A stretch of DNA of 64,000 nt, taken from assembly GCF_028745515.1 (NCBI RefSeq), contig NZ_JAQZSG010000002.1, forward strand, positions 1 through 64,000. Direction: 5' to 3'. Every line of letters starts with the position of its first letter. Position 1 is the stretch's first letter. The notes under the pieces were generated by a model, which saw only the letters and a program-made list of their open reading frames with translations, did no database searches and was not told the origin of the DNA. The stretch comes from Paenibacillus thermotolerans. Lineage in GTDB: Bacteria; Bacillota; Bacilli; Paenibacillales; YIM-B00363. Positions 18,789-27,730 of this stretch are shown here, piece by piece. The position numbers and the translations under genes are program-made.

Positions 18789-19844
18789 ATGCATTTGATC
18801 ATACCGGCAGCCGGTAAGTCCTCAAGATTTCCGAATATGCGTCCGAAATGGATGCTAACTCACCCTAACGGACAATTGATGGTTACCGAAGCAATCAAGG
18901 GTTTGCCTTTAGAGGAATTCGAGTCTGTCACGCTCGTAACGCTAAAAAAACAAATGGAACAGTATGGTTGTTTAGATGGTATTCGTGCGGCGTTTCACAA
19001 TGAGTTTCCAAAATTGAAGCTGCGGATCTTACAATTGGACGAAGCCACTCAATCCCAGCCGGAGACGGTGGCTCAAGCGATTGAGAGGATGGGGTTAACA
19101 GGCCCAATTTTCATTAAAGATACGGATAATTACTTTGAGACAACGCTAAGGACGGATAATTTTGTATGCACTTATCGTTTGGAGCAAACGACTTGCATAA
19201 ATCCTGGAAATAAAAGCTACGTAACCGTTAATGATGACGGATACCTGGATAACATTGCCGAAAAGCAAATGATAAGCTCCGCATTTTGTGTCGGCGGGTA
19301 CGGATTTGAAAGTGCGGAACAATTCGTATCCTACTTTAAACAGATGGAAAACTCTAATGACCTTTATATTTCCCATTTAATCTATGCAATGATGCTGGAC
19401 GACATTCGTTTCCATGAGGTTCCCGCCAGCCTGTATCATGACTGGGGGACTCTGAAGGACTGGGAGCGCCATAAGCAAGGTTTTGCTACGTTGTTTATTG
19501 ATTTAGACGGCGTGTTGGTATATAACTCGTCGCAATATATGAAACCTTCTTGGGGAGAAAGCGCCGCAATCCAGTCAAATGTCGAGTTTATAAATCGATT
19601 GTATGAAACGGGAAAAGTCCAAATTATTATAACTACTTCCCGCAGTAAAAAATTTAAAAGGTCCACGATAGAACAACTCAAGCAAGCAGGGATCAAATAC
19701 AATGATATTTTGTTTGGGCTCAACCATGCCAAGCGAATTATTATCAATGATTACTCCGCCACAAACCCCTATCCAAGTTGTATTGCCCTGAATATGAAGC
19801 GGGATTCCCAAGAGCTGCGCGAGCTCCTGTTAAGGTATTTGTAA
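18789..19844 (+). CDS. Nucleotidyltransferase-HAD phosphatase fusion
   Basis: 351 aa with two modules. Residues 1-235 start HLIIPAAGKSSRFPNMRPKWML, the nucleotide-binding loop of sugar-phosphate/choline-phosphate nucleotidyltransferases, with a metal-binding IKDTDNYF. Residues ~236-351 begin FATLFIDLDGVLVYN, the DxDG(V/T) nucleophile motif of HAD phosphatases, followed by IIITTSR (motif II Thr/Ser). Such fusions occur in bacterial surface-polysaccharide loci. With the kinase just upstream (14-bp gap, GAGGAGG site) it could make an activated, NDP-linked headgroup. The substrate is unknown. Confidence 0.75.
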   Translation: MHLIIPAAGKSSRFPNMRPKWMLTHPNGQLMVTEAIKGLPLEEFESVTLVTLKKQMEQYGCLDGIRAAFHNEFPKLKLRILQLDEATQSQPETVAQAIERMGLTGPIFIKDTDNYFETTLRTDNFVCTYRLEQTTCINPGNKSYVTVNDDGYLDNIAEKQMISSAFCVGGYGFESAEQFVSYFKQMENSNDLYISHLIYAMMLDDIRFHEVPASLYHDWGTLKDWERHKQGFATLFIDLDGVLVYNSSQYMKPSWGESAAIQSNVEFINRLYETGKVQIIITTSRSKKFKRSTIEQLKQAGIKYNDILFGLNHAKRIIINDYSATNPYPSCIALNMKRDSQELRELLLRYL

Positions 19845-19864
19845 GAAAAAAAGGGGGGGGAGGG

Positions 19865-20680
19865 ATGAAGGTTTGCGTTTCTATTCCCGTTCACGAATGT
19901 CCGGATGTCATCAATGATCAAATTTCTAATATAAAGGCCGCTTATGGTCAAAATGTAATTATCGTTCTGCATAGATCACGGCAGTTTCGGTTTCCGGACC
20001 GGATTTATGCGAATCAGGATTATAATATCTTCAACAAAGACCAGGTTTTTGTGAATCCCGTATCTCTTCCGACACAATATCATAATGGCTTAGTTCATGT
20101 GCATAACGCCAATTTCAGATATATCGCCGCGCAAACCGATTTCGATTATTTTGTGCTGCATGCAAGCAACGATATGTATGTTCGTAAAGGAGCACAAATT
20201 CATATGGCTTCTGTAAAGAACGCATGCATGCAAACCGAGATTCATCGTGAAGCAAGCTGGCCTTGGTCGCATGCTGCGCTCGGGGATTCGGAATTGCAAA
20301 ATATAATGGAATTTTTGGGAATTACGACGGCATACAGTACACAGCCTGAAGGCATTTTTTTTGAGAAAGATGTTTTTCGAGAAATGGTTCGCATAATAGA
20401 GCGATTTTTTGAATATGGAAGGGGATACCGGTTGCCAAGAGAGGAAATCTATTATTCCACATTGATTTCCAAGCTGACCGATAGCTTTTCCAGGACTCCT
20501 CTTGTTCTTTCGGAGGTGACTACCGGTTATCCCATTGATCGGGATACGATTCTTGGGGTTCATGAGCAGAAAGGTTTACAAACCGAGGCCTATTGCATCG
20601 AACATGTATACGCAGTGAAAAGAATAGAAAGGAATATTCATCATCCTCTTCGTCAATGGATTCGGGAATTGATGAACTAA
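19865..20680 (+). CDS. Glycosyltransferase-like protein, related to its island neighbours
   Basis: 271 aa from the ATG at 19865, which follows a GGGGGGAGGG site; an upstream in-frame ATG at 19778 lies inside the previous gene. It begins MKVCVSIPVHECPDVINDQISNIK, the same layout as the starts of the 15823 and 20702 proteins. FDYFVLHASNDMYVRKG takes the place of their D-D metal motif. I read it as a divergent GT-A glycosyltransferase; the metal motif is not canonical, so activity is less sure. It is followed after 21 bp by the lectin-fused paralogue. Confidence 0.6.
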   Translation: MKVCVSIPVHECPDVINDQISNIKAAYGQNVIIVLHRSRQFRFPDRIYANQDYNIFNKDQVFVNPVSLPTQYHNGLVHVHNANFRYIAAQTDFDYFVLHASNDMYVRKGAQIHMASVKNACMQTEIHREASWPWSHAALGDSELQNIMEFLGITTAYSTQPEGIFFEKDVFREMVRIIERFFEYGRGYRLPREEIYYSTLISKLTDSFSRTPLVLSEVTTGYPIDRDTILGVHEQKGLQTEAYCIEHVYAVKRIERNIHHPLRQWIRELMN

Positions 20681-20701
20681 GTTTTGAGAGGAGAACAGAA
20701 T

Positions 20702-21970
20702 ATGGGGGAGGTCGCTATTAAACCTCAAAATCGAAAAGTCGTTTTTGCCATTTTGGCACATGATTATGAAGATGTATTGGCAAGTCAAATTCATAATATC
20801 CGACACTTTAACAATGATGCGGAAATTGTGCTTTTTAACGGCGGAAAGAATAAGCGGTTTGGGGTAAATATGGGCATTCCGATATGTCCCTACAGCAGGC
20901 CGCTAAAATATGAGTTTCTAGGGAATTTTTTATTTGATGTAGCAAGATGGTTGGAGGAAATCGATGTTAAATATGAATACTTGGTTAACCTGGATCATGA
21001 CATTCTTTTTGTAAAGAGCGGATTTAGTTCATTTCTTGATGAAACTATGGCCGGTTTCGATTGCATGGGATGGGCGTTGACTGTTAGTCATGACCCTTCG
21101 GAGTTTAGCGTCTTTTCTTCAAAAGCGGTTCCAAGAATGTGGAAAGAGTGGGGTCGCTGGCAATCTTTCTTTGAGCTTAATCATTTCTTGTGGGTTTTTA
21201 ATCCTGGACAGGTATATAGAAGGAGTATCGTTCAGAAGATCCTATCTCGTATCAATCGGCCTGTATTAGAGAAGTTGCTGTCTAGTACAACGGTTACAGC
21301 TATGGAGGAAATGCTGTTCGTAACTATGGCTAGAGCTTGCGGTGCAAACATTCGAGGTTATCCCGACGATGGACTGGGTGCCATAGGTTGGGGTATGGAT
21401 GAGATTCCTTGGCATAAAGTGGAGTTGGCAAAACTTCATCCTTATTATTATTGGATTCATCCGATTAAGGGGCGAAATTTAATTGAAACCGCACAGAGAT
21501 TGCGGGAACTCGATCTTCAAGCGAATCCTTTCGAGGTGCGAGGAGACGGCTGTTATCAAATAATTAATCGTCAAAGCGGTAAAGCATTGGAAGTAATTGG
21601 GGAGTCGATTGACGGAGGAGCCGAAATTATTCAGTGGAGTAATGGAAATAAGGCACACCAACAATGGAAAATCGCGGATGCCGGTGCGGGCTGGTATCAT
21701 ATTATTAATCGTCGAAGCGGGTTAGTGTTGGAGGTTAAGGGACAATCCGTAGACCCGGGGGCAGAAGCGATTCAGTGGTGGAATACCGGAGGACATAACC
21801 AGCAATGGTACATTTCGGATTCGGGCTCCGGGTATTACTTAATCGTTAATCGCCACAGTCTCAAGGCCCTCGATGTAACAGGTCAAGCTGAGTATGACGG
21901 GGCCCCAGTCATTCAATGGGATCTGCATGGACGGCCCAATCAGCAATGGAGCATCATCCCGGTTGAATAG
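20702..21970 (+). CDS. Glycosyltransferase fused to a ricin-type lectin domain
   Basis: 422 aa from ATG 20702 (GAGAGGAG site). Residues ~1-265 resemble the 15823 protein, with VNLDHDILFVKSG as metal motif. Residues ~280-422 form a beta-trefoil lectin of the ricin B family: three repeats with YxIxNRxSGxxLxV and the QxW signature (HQQWKI, NQQWYI, NQQWSI). The lectin part probably tethers the enzyme to its glycan product or acceptor. No secretion signal is visible, so a cytoplasmic glycosyltransferase is likely. It is the last gene of the glycan operon, ending 32 bp before the right 160-bp repeat. Confidence 0.8.
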   Translation: MGEVAIKPQNRKVVFAILAHDYEDVLASQIHNIRHFNNDAEIVLFNGGKNKRFGVNMGIPICPYSRPLKYEFLGNFLFDVARWLEEIDVKYEYLVNLDHDILFVKSGFSSFLDETMAGFDCMGWALTVSHDPSEFSVFSSKAVPRMWKEWGRWQSFFELNHFLWVFNPGQVYRRSIVQKILSRINRPVLEKLLSSTTVTAMEEMLFVTMARACGANIRGYPDDGLGAIGWGMDEIPWHKVELAKLHPYYYWIHPIKGRNLIETAQRLRELDLQANPFEVRGDGCYQIINRQSGKALEVIGESIDGGAEIIQWSNGNKAHQQWKIADAGAGWYHIINRRSGLVLEVKGQSVDPGAEAIQWWNTGGHNQQWYISDSGSGYYLIVNRHSLKALDVTGQAEYDGAPVIQWDLHGRPNQQWSIIPVE

Positions 21971-22002
21971 GTCGAAGCCTTGTGGCTGTATACAATCACG
22001 GT

Positions 22003-22162
22003 TCGCCTCCATACCATGAAGAAGGCTCCGACCTAATTGGTCGGGGCCTTTCTTCATATGGAGGCAGAGAGGGGAGGCGAAGCCCCAGGGAAGGGGTTCG
22101 GCCGCGCGCAGGGAGCGAAGCGGACGAGCATGTGTATCCAAATCTACCGCTGCGGTTTGCAT
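22003..22162. repeat. 160-bp direct repeat, right copy (attR-like)
   Basis: Matches 14325-14484 with one visible mismatch, beginning with the last ssrA bases TCGCCTCCATACC. It includes the second copy of the ssrA terminator (22018-22055). It ends just before the convergent sugar-transport operon and is the right edge of the ssrA-linked region. Confidence 0.85.
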
Positions 22163-22177
22163 CAGCAAAATGACAAT

Positions 22178-22208
22178 GTGGGCCTAGGAGTTAATCTCCT
22201 TGGCCCAC
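22178..22208 (-). terminator. Terminator of the sugar-transport operon
   Basis: GTGGGCC and inner AGGAG (22178-22190) pair with CTCCT and GGCCCAC (22196-22208). It lies 38 bp beyond the stop of the binding-protein gene; the T-tract on the minus strand is short. Confidence 0.55.
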
Positions 22209-22246
22209 TTCGGACTGTCCCAATGCTTTGGTTTTAGAGCGGAAAA

Positions 22247-23920
22247 TTACTTCCCGCCGACTTGTTGATACCACTCATTGACTTCATTCGTAATCGTATC
22301 GCCGCCAGCTTTTTTCCAGTTGGCCACGAAATTGTCGAACTCGTCGAGACCGACTTTACCGTAGATGATTTTACTGAACGCTTCTTTTTCCATCTTGCCA
22401 AGCAGCTCGTTCTTGTCATTCATCGTCTCGGTCGGAGCGCCAGTGAACATGTTCATCATGACAATGTCCTTCTGGTCAAGCACGATTTTCGCCGCCTCTA
22501 ACGCTGTCGTCGGTGTTTCGTCTTGTGCTTTGCGCTCGGCGGGGGTTTCCGGCTCTTCTCCGCGGGCCAGCTTCGCCAAAATATTCATCGAGAGCGAAGG
22601 AATGCGCGCACCGTCGAACGTGAGCGTATACTTTTTGACCGCAATGCCGCCCTGCCCTTCCGGCAGCGTCACCGGTTTTCCGTCGACAATATCCCAGTCG
22701 TAGCCTTGGGCCAAGCCGTACTCGAATTCGGAGCCCGGCTGCGGATTCGCGTAGTTTTCAAACAAGTAGTTTTGGTAGGTGAAGAAAGCTTCCGGGTTCT
22801 TCATATTCTTGTTAATCAGCACGGCCCCGTTGAAGTTTGGCGTCCCGTGGCGGCCCGCTTTCCCGTCGGGTCCGGCAGGAATCGGATAAGCACGGTATTC
22901 TGCGCCAGGCACGTTCTTCTTGACGTCTTCGAGAGGCCACCAAGGCATCCAGTGCGGACCTGCAACGATGCCCGCTTTGCCGGCGGTAAACAGTTCGGTC
23001 GCTTTGCCTTCGTCCCATAACCCTGCTTCTTTAGGTAAGTAGCCCTTGTCCATCCATTCTTTGATTTTGGCAAGCCCCTGCTTCACCCCAGGATTGATCG
23101 AGCCATATTCCAATCCGCCGTTAGCGTCCTTGTTCCACTGACTCGGCATCGCTCCGTATGCTCCGAAGATCCAACCGGCGTCAGCCATCCACGTATTCAG
23201 GCTGTTTCCAAAACCGATTGTCAAACCGTACGTATCTTTTTGCCCGTTACCGTCCGGATCCTGATTCGCAAATGTGTCAAGAATTTTTTCCAGATCGGCA
23301 ATCGTTTTTGGAGCTTGCAGGTTAAATTTGTTCATCCAGTCTTCGCGAATCCAGAGGACGGGATCTCCATTATAGGAGTAATCGAGAATCGGGATCGCAA
23401 ATTTCTTGCCGTCGCGCATGAACGGATGCCAAACCGTCGGGTCTTCGTTCATTGCCGCTTTCCAAGTCGGGGAAGCATACTTCTCGAACAGTTCGCCGAC
23501 CTCCTGGAACTTGCCCGAGTCGATCAAATCTTGTATTGCATTGTTACGAAGCGCGAGAATATCGGGCATCTCCTGATTGGCGGAAAGTGCGAGCCGCAGC
23601 TTCGTTTCTAATGAGCCGTTCGTCGTCCACAAATATTTGATGTCAATCCCTAGTTTTTCTTTCGCCCAGCGAAGGTGGACATTGTCTTCGATCGATTCGC
23701 CATCTTTGTACTTGATATCGCCGCCAATGATGCCTACGGTTGTAATTGTCACCGGCGGGTCATACTTGCCGTCCACCATAGCCGAATTTTGTGTGCCTCC
23801 GCTGTCCGTACCTGACGTACCTGACGTACCTGACGGCTCTTCCGTCTTCCCCCCGCCGCATGCGGCCAAGGATATAAATACGAGTGCGAGAGCAAGCGAC
23901 AATGCTAACCATCTTTTCAT
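22247..23920 (-). CDS. Extracellular solute-binding lipoprotein (LplA-like)
   Basis: 557-aa substrate-binding protein of a CUT1-type carbohydrate ABC transporter. The N terminus is a lipoprotein signal with lipobox SLAAC (Cys21), followed by a Gly/Ser/Thr linker and the family block PPVTITTVGI. The size and DGKKFAIPILDYSYNGDPVLWIR segment fit the LplA group of Paenibacillus/Bacillus oligosaccharide-binding proteins. AAGGGGGAAG precedes the ATG. It is the last gene of a minus-strand operon after two permeases. The sugar is not identifiable; the linked beta-galactosidase suggests a galactoside. Confidence 0.9.
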   Translation of the reverse strand: MKRWLALSLALALVFISLAACGGGKTEEPSGTSGTSGTDSGGTQNSAMVDGKYDPPVTITTVGIIGGDIKYKDGESIEDNVHLRWAKEKLGIDIKYLWTTNGSLETKLRLALSANQEMPDILALRNNAIQDLIDSGKFQEVGELFEKYASPTWKAAMNEDPTVWHPFMRDGKKFAIPILDYSYNGDPVLWIREDWMNKFNLQAPKTIADLEKILDTFANQDPDGNGQKDTYGLTIGFGNSLNTWMADAGWIFGAYGAMPSQWNKDANGGLEYGSINPGVKQGLAKIKEWMDKGYLPKEAGLWDEGKATELFTAGKAGIVAGPHWMPWWPLEDVKKNVPGAEYRAYPIPAGPDGKAGRHGTPNFNGAVLINKNMKNPEAFFTYQNYLFENYANPQPGSEFEYGLAQGYDWDIVDGKPVTLPEGQGGIAVKKYTLTFDGARIPSLSMNILAKLARGEEPETPAERKAQDETPTTALEAAKIVLDQKDIVMMNMFTGAPTETMNDKNELLGKMEKEAFSKIIYGKVGLDEFDNFVANWKKAGGDTITNEVNEWYQQVGGK

Positions 23921-24045
23921 ACATCTTCCCCCTTGTACTATTTTGTGACGGTAATCGTCGTCTCAATTCAAAAATGATTATTAAATTTATTTCATATCAA
24001 TGCTAGAACAAATCCTTAGCCGGCATAACGTTCTGTTAGCCCTCT

Positions 24046-24924
24046 CTATTCCTTGATCGCTCCAAGCACAATGCCCTTGACAAAAAAACGTTGCAAAAAC
24101 GGGTATACTAGCAAAATCGGCAGCGCGCCAATAAATATTTGCGCCGCTTTGACCGTCCGCTGCGCGATATTCTCCAAGTCTTCCGGACGAACATTGACTT
24201 TGCTGAAATCCTGCTGCACGATAATCGTCTGCAAAAATGTCGCGAGCGGATAATTTCTCACATCTTGCATGAGCAGCATGCCGTCGAACCAAGAGTTCCA
24301 ATGTCCGACCATCGAAAACAGAGACAATGTCGCAATGGCCGGCATCGAAAGAGGAAGATAGATGCTGACCATCGTGCGAAAATGATTCGCACCATCGATC
24401 AAGGCCGCTTCCTCAAGTTCTTTCGGCACATTGCGGAAGAAGTTTAACAGCAAGATTATGTTCCACACACTGACTGCACCCGGGAGGACGAGCGCCCAAA
24501 TCGAGTTCATCAGGTGAAGTTTCTGAATGACGATATACCACGGAACGAGGCCGCCGCTAAACAGCATGGTGAAAACGAAAAACCAAGCGTATACAGTCCG
24601 TCCGCGGAATACCGATTCGTCCTTGGAGAGTGGGTAGGCGGCAAGGAAGACAAGCGCCATGCTGATCCCCGTACCGAGTACCGTCCGCTTCACAGCCATC
24701 CATAGCGCGCGGATGAAGTTTTCGTTCGCGATAGACTTCATGTAAGCATCCACCGTGAAGTCAACCGGCCACAGTCCGACGAGGTTGGCGCTAGCCGGCG
24801 CGCGGCCGCTGAACGAAACGGCGAGGATGTGAATCATCGGCACGATACATAGGATGGCAATGATAGTCAGCAGCAAATAGTTGCCGATGGAAAATACGCG
24901 ATATGAAACGCTGCGGTCGTACAT
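24046..24924 (-). CDS. Carbohydrate ABC transporter permease (YtcP/LplC-like)
   Basis: 292 aa from the ATG at 24924 (AAAGGAGAA site); an upstream in-frame ATG at 24963 lies inside the preceding gene. Six hydrophobic segments and the ATPase-contacting EAA loop EEAALIDGANHFRTMVSIYLPLSMPAI are present. The C terminus VKGIVLGAIKE is typical of CUT1 permeases of this group. It forms the membrane channel with the 24941-25837 product. Confidence 0.9.
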   Translation of the reverse strand: MYDRSVSYRVFSIGNYLLLTIIAILCIVPMIHILAVSFSGRAPASANLVGLWPVDFTVDAYMKSIANENFIRALWMAVKRTVLGTGISMALVFLAAYPLSKDESVFRGRTVYAWFFVFTMLFSGGLVPWYIVIQKLHLMNSIWALVLPGAVSVWNIILLLNFFRNVPKELEEAALIDGANHFRTMVSIYLPLSMPAIATLSLFSMVGHWNSWFDGMLLMQDVRNYPLATFLQTIIVQQDFSKVNVRPEDLENIAQRTVKAAQIFIGALPILLVYPFLQRFFVKGIVLGAIKE

Positions 24925-24940
24925 GGACCCATTCTCCTTT

Positions 24941-25837
24941 CTAGAAAATCCGGTAGCCGGCAAATTTGTTAGCCAACCGGTAAGCGATGACGATCAGCAC
25001 GAAGCTGATAACGGATTTGAACAATCCGACCGCCGTCGCAAAGCTCATCTTGTTGCTCAGAATAGCCATCCGGTAGACGAAAGTATCGATAATGTCGCCT
25101 TTTTCAAACACGAGAGCGTTATAGAGGTTGAAGATCTGATCGAACCCCGCATTTAATATGTTGCCGAGCGACAGCGTGCCGACGACGATCGTAATCGGTA
25201 TGAGAGAGGGAATCGTGATGTGCAACGTCTGCTGCAAGCGGTTAGCTCCGTCGATCGAAGCGGCTTCATACAGCGAGGGGTTTACACCGGCAAGTGCTGC
25301 AAGGAATACGATCGTGCCGAAGCCAAATTCCTTCCAAACGTCGCTTACGACGACGGTAAACCGGAACCAGTTGTTATCACCCAAGAAGAAGATCGGTTTA
25401 ATGTCGAATAGTGTTTGCAGAATCCGGTTTACCAGCCCTCCTTCCGGCGACAGCATGTCCAGTAAAATCCCTCCGAGAATTACCCAGGATAAGAAATGCG
25501 GCAAATAAACAAGCGTTTGAATCGAACGTTTGAAGCCCATGTGCCGGACTTCATTCAGCAGCAGAGCGAATATAAACGGTGCTGCGAGATTGGCGATGAT
25601 CTTCATCGCGGCAATGACGAACGTGTTCCAGATGACCTGAACGCTGTCGGGACGTGCAAACATGTCGTTGAAGTGTTTGAGCCCCACCCAAGGGGAGCCG
25701 GAAAAACCGAGCCACGGTTTGAAATCCTGAAAAGCCATAACGACGCCGAACATCGGCCAGTATGCGAACAGAAGGGTTAAAACGACGGCCGGCAGCAGCA
25801 TCAGGTGAAAAGGCAAACTGTTCCTATGCTTCACCAT
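24941..25837 (-). CDS. Carbohydrate ABC transporter permease (LplB-like)
   Basis: 298 aa, beginning HLMLLPAVVLTLLFAYWPMFGVVMAFQDFKP, the usual start of LplB-type permeases, with six transmembrane segments and the EAA loop YEAASIDGANRLQQTLHITIPSLIPI. First gene of the minus-strand operon, with a GGGAGG site, and its end abuts the second permease. No ATPase gene is nearby; transporters of this class in Bacilli commonly share an MsmX-type ATPase encoded elsewhere. Confidence 0.92.
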   Translation of the reverse strand: MVKHRNSLPFHLMLLPAVVLTLLFAYWPMFGVVMAFQDFKPWLGFSGSPWVGLKHFNDMFARPDSVQVIWNTFVIAAMKIIANLAAPFIFALLLNEVRHMGFKRSIQTLVYLPHFLSWVILGGILLDMLSPEGGLVNRILQTLFDIKPIFFLGDNNWFRFTVVVSDVWKEFGFGTIVFLAALAGVNPSLYEAASIDGANRLQQTLHITIPSLIPITIVVGTLSLGNILNAGFDQIFNLYNALVFEKGDIIDTFVYRMAILSNKMSFATAVGLFKSVISFVLIVIAYRLANKFAGYRIF

Positions 25838-25982
25838 TGAGGACCTCCCTTTTATGACTGAATTTTAGTCGCTTGCTTGTTCAATCCGTTTGAACGTATG
25901 ATTATTTTACTCACAAACCGAAATGGTTTTATAGAACAATCTCTTAGCCGTCATTATGTTTTCATAGTCGAGGGGGAGCGGC

Positions 25983-27719
25983 GTGCTTGCATTCAGGGTC
26001 ACATTATTCAGCAAGATAATTACGTTTTTGGTCGTGCTTTTTATATTTATCATCGCGTTCTATTTCGTTTCATACCGAGTTAGCGTCGATACGCTTAAAA
26101 AGCAAGCTGAGGAACTTAAACTGCAGCATTTGCGTTCTTTCCTCGGGCAAATTGACAACCAGGCGGAGCTGCTCGCCTCGAGCACATTCACGCTCAGCCG
26201 GGACGAATCGGTCCGCATCATGGCGCTGACCGATCCGGGAAATTATTACGACAGTTTGGCGCAGAAGCAGCTGGTGGCAGCCAAGCTCAACATGTACGTG
26301 GTTACCAGCAGCTGGAGCGCCGGCGCGAATTGGCAGACAGATTTCGCCGTTTATGCCCCGAAAAAACACGAGATTGTATCGACTGACTCGACCGACGTAT
26401 TCCTGCCGTTTACAATGCCAAATATTCAAAAGCGCGGATGGCAGCTGCAGAAGGAAGGAGAAAGCTACACATTTTCCTGGAACACCGTTGAGCCCTATTC
26501 AGCCGTTACAGCTGACCACGCCAGGTTGATTGTCCAAGTGCACTTTCCCGAGGCTAACTTGTCAAACATGCTTGATAAATACAAGCAGGACGGCTCCGGC
26601 GACCCGTTCTTGTTCCATCCGGAGCACCGGCCGATTACGAATCACTCTGCTAAAGAAGAACTCATCGGCATGTTAGTCGATAAGCTTGCCGCAGAGAAGC
26701 CCCAGCAGGAAACCGAAGCGTCGATTGTCAGCTTGAACGGGCGGAACTATCAGGTATACCGGCTTTCTTCTTCCACGCTTGGCTGGGAGCTGATCGATTA
26801 TATGTCTCTTGAAGATGCGCTCGCGCCGATTAAGAAGAGCCGCAACCTGTTCTACGCTTCCATCCTATGCCTGCTTGGCCTATCCGTAGCTGGAGCGATG
26901 TTGTTTTACAAACAGGTCCAAGTGCCGATCCGCGAATTGGTCCGGAACGTCGGCATGGTTACGCTCGGCAACTACTCTGCCCGCATCAAGCCGATTAGAA
27001 ACGACGAATTCCAATATTTATTTGACCGGTTCAACAAAATGGCGGAGGAAATCCAGCGTCTGATCCAAAACGTTTACACGGAACAGCTGCGTTCGCGGGA
27101 AGCGACGCTAAAACAGCTGCAATCGCAGATTAATCCGCATTTTTTGTACAACTGCCTGTTTTTTATCAAGAATGCAGCGAAACTTAATGACGAGGAAGCA
27201 GTGGAAAAGATGGCAGTCAGTCTCGGTGAATATTTCCGATATGCCACCCGATTGGAAAAGGCGACGGCCACCATTGCCGAAGAATCGGGTTTGATCCATC
27301 ATTATTTGACGATTCAAAAGCTGCGGATGCGCCGCCTGCAGTTCGAAATTTCGATTCCCGAACGGATGAATATGCTGGAAGTGCCGCGCCTGATCCTGCA
27401 GCCAATCGTCGAGAATGCGGTGAAATACGGTGTCGAGCAAGTATCCGGCGCCGGAATTGTTCGCATAACCGGTGTATGGAGCGACGGCGAATGCGGTATT
27501 GTTGTGGAGGATAACGGGAAAGGGCTGTCCGAGTCCGAACAGCGCTCTTTGGAAAGCCGGCTCGATCTGCCGCTTGACAGCGATATGGGCTACGGTGTCT
27601 GGAACGTGCACCAGCGGCTGAAGATTTTGTTTGGAGAGAGAGCCGGGCTGCGAATTGAACAATCGGAGCTCGGAGGCTTGAAAGTGAGTTTACACTGGCC
27701 GGAACCGGAGAAAAAATAG
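25983..27719 (+). CDS. YesM-type sensor histidine kinase
   Basis: 578-aa membrane sensor, partner of the next gene. A transmembrane helix (residues ~10-30) is followed by an extracellular sensing region, a second helix (~298-318), a HAMP domain, then the His_kinase block QSQINPHFLYNCLFFIKN with phospho-acceptor His386. The ATPase domain has VENAVKYG, GIVVEDNGKGL and GYGVWNVHQRL. The GTG start at 25983 follows GGGGGAGC. It is divergent from the transporter operon and probably senses the sugar or its binding protein. Confidence 0.92.
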   Translation: MLAFRVTLFSKIITFLVVLFIFIIAFYFVSYRVSVDTLKKQAEELKLQHLRSFLGQIDNQAELLASSTFTLSRDESVRIMALTDPGNYYDSLAQKQLVAAKLNMYVVTSSWSAGANWQTDFAVYAPKKHEIVSTDSTDVFLPFTMPNIQKRGWQLQKEGESYTFSWNTVEPYSAVTADHARLIVQVHFPEANLSNMLDKYKQDGSGDPFLFHPEHRPITNHSAKEELIGMLVDKLAAEKPQQETEASIVSLNGRNYQVYRLSSSTLGWELIDYMSLEDALAPIKKSRNLFYASILCLLGLSVAGAMLFYKQVQVPIRELVRNVGMVTLGNYSARIKPIRNDEFQYLFDRFNKMAEEIQRLIQNVYTEQLRSREATLKQLQSQINPHFLYNCLFFIKNAAKLNDEEAVEKMAVSLGEYFRYATRLEKATATIAEESGLIHHYLTIQKLRMRRLQFEISIPERMNMLEVPRLILQPIVENAVKYGVEQVSGAGIVRITGVWSDGECGIVVEDNGKGLSESEQRSLESRLDLPLDSDMGYGVWNVHQRLKILFGERAGLRIEQSELGGLKVSLHWPEPEKK

Positions 27720-27730
27720 GGGGAGTTCGA

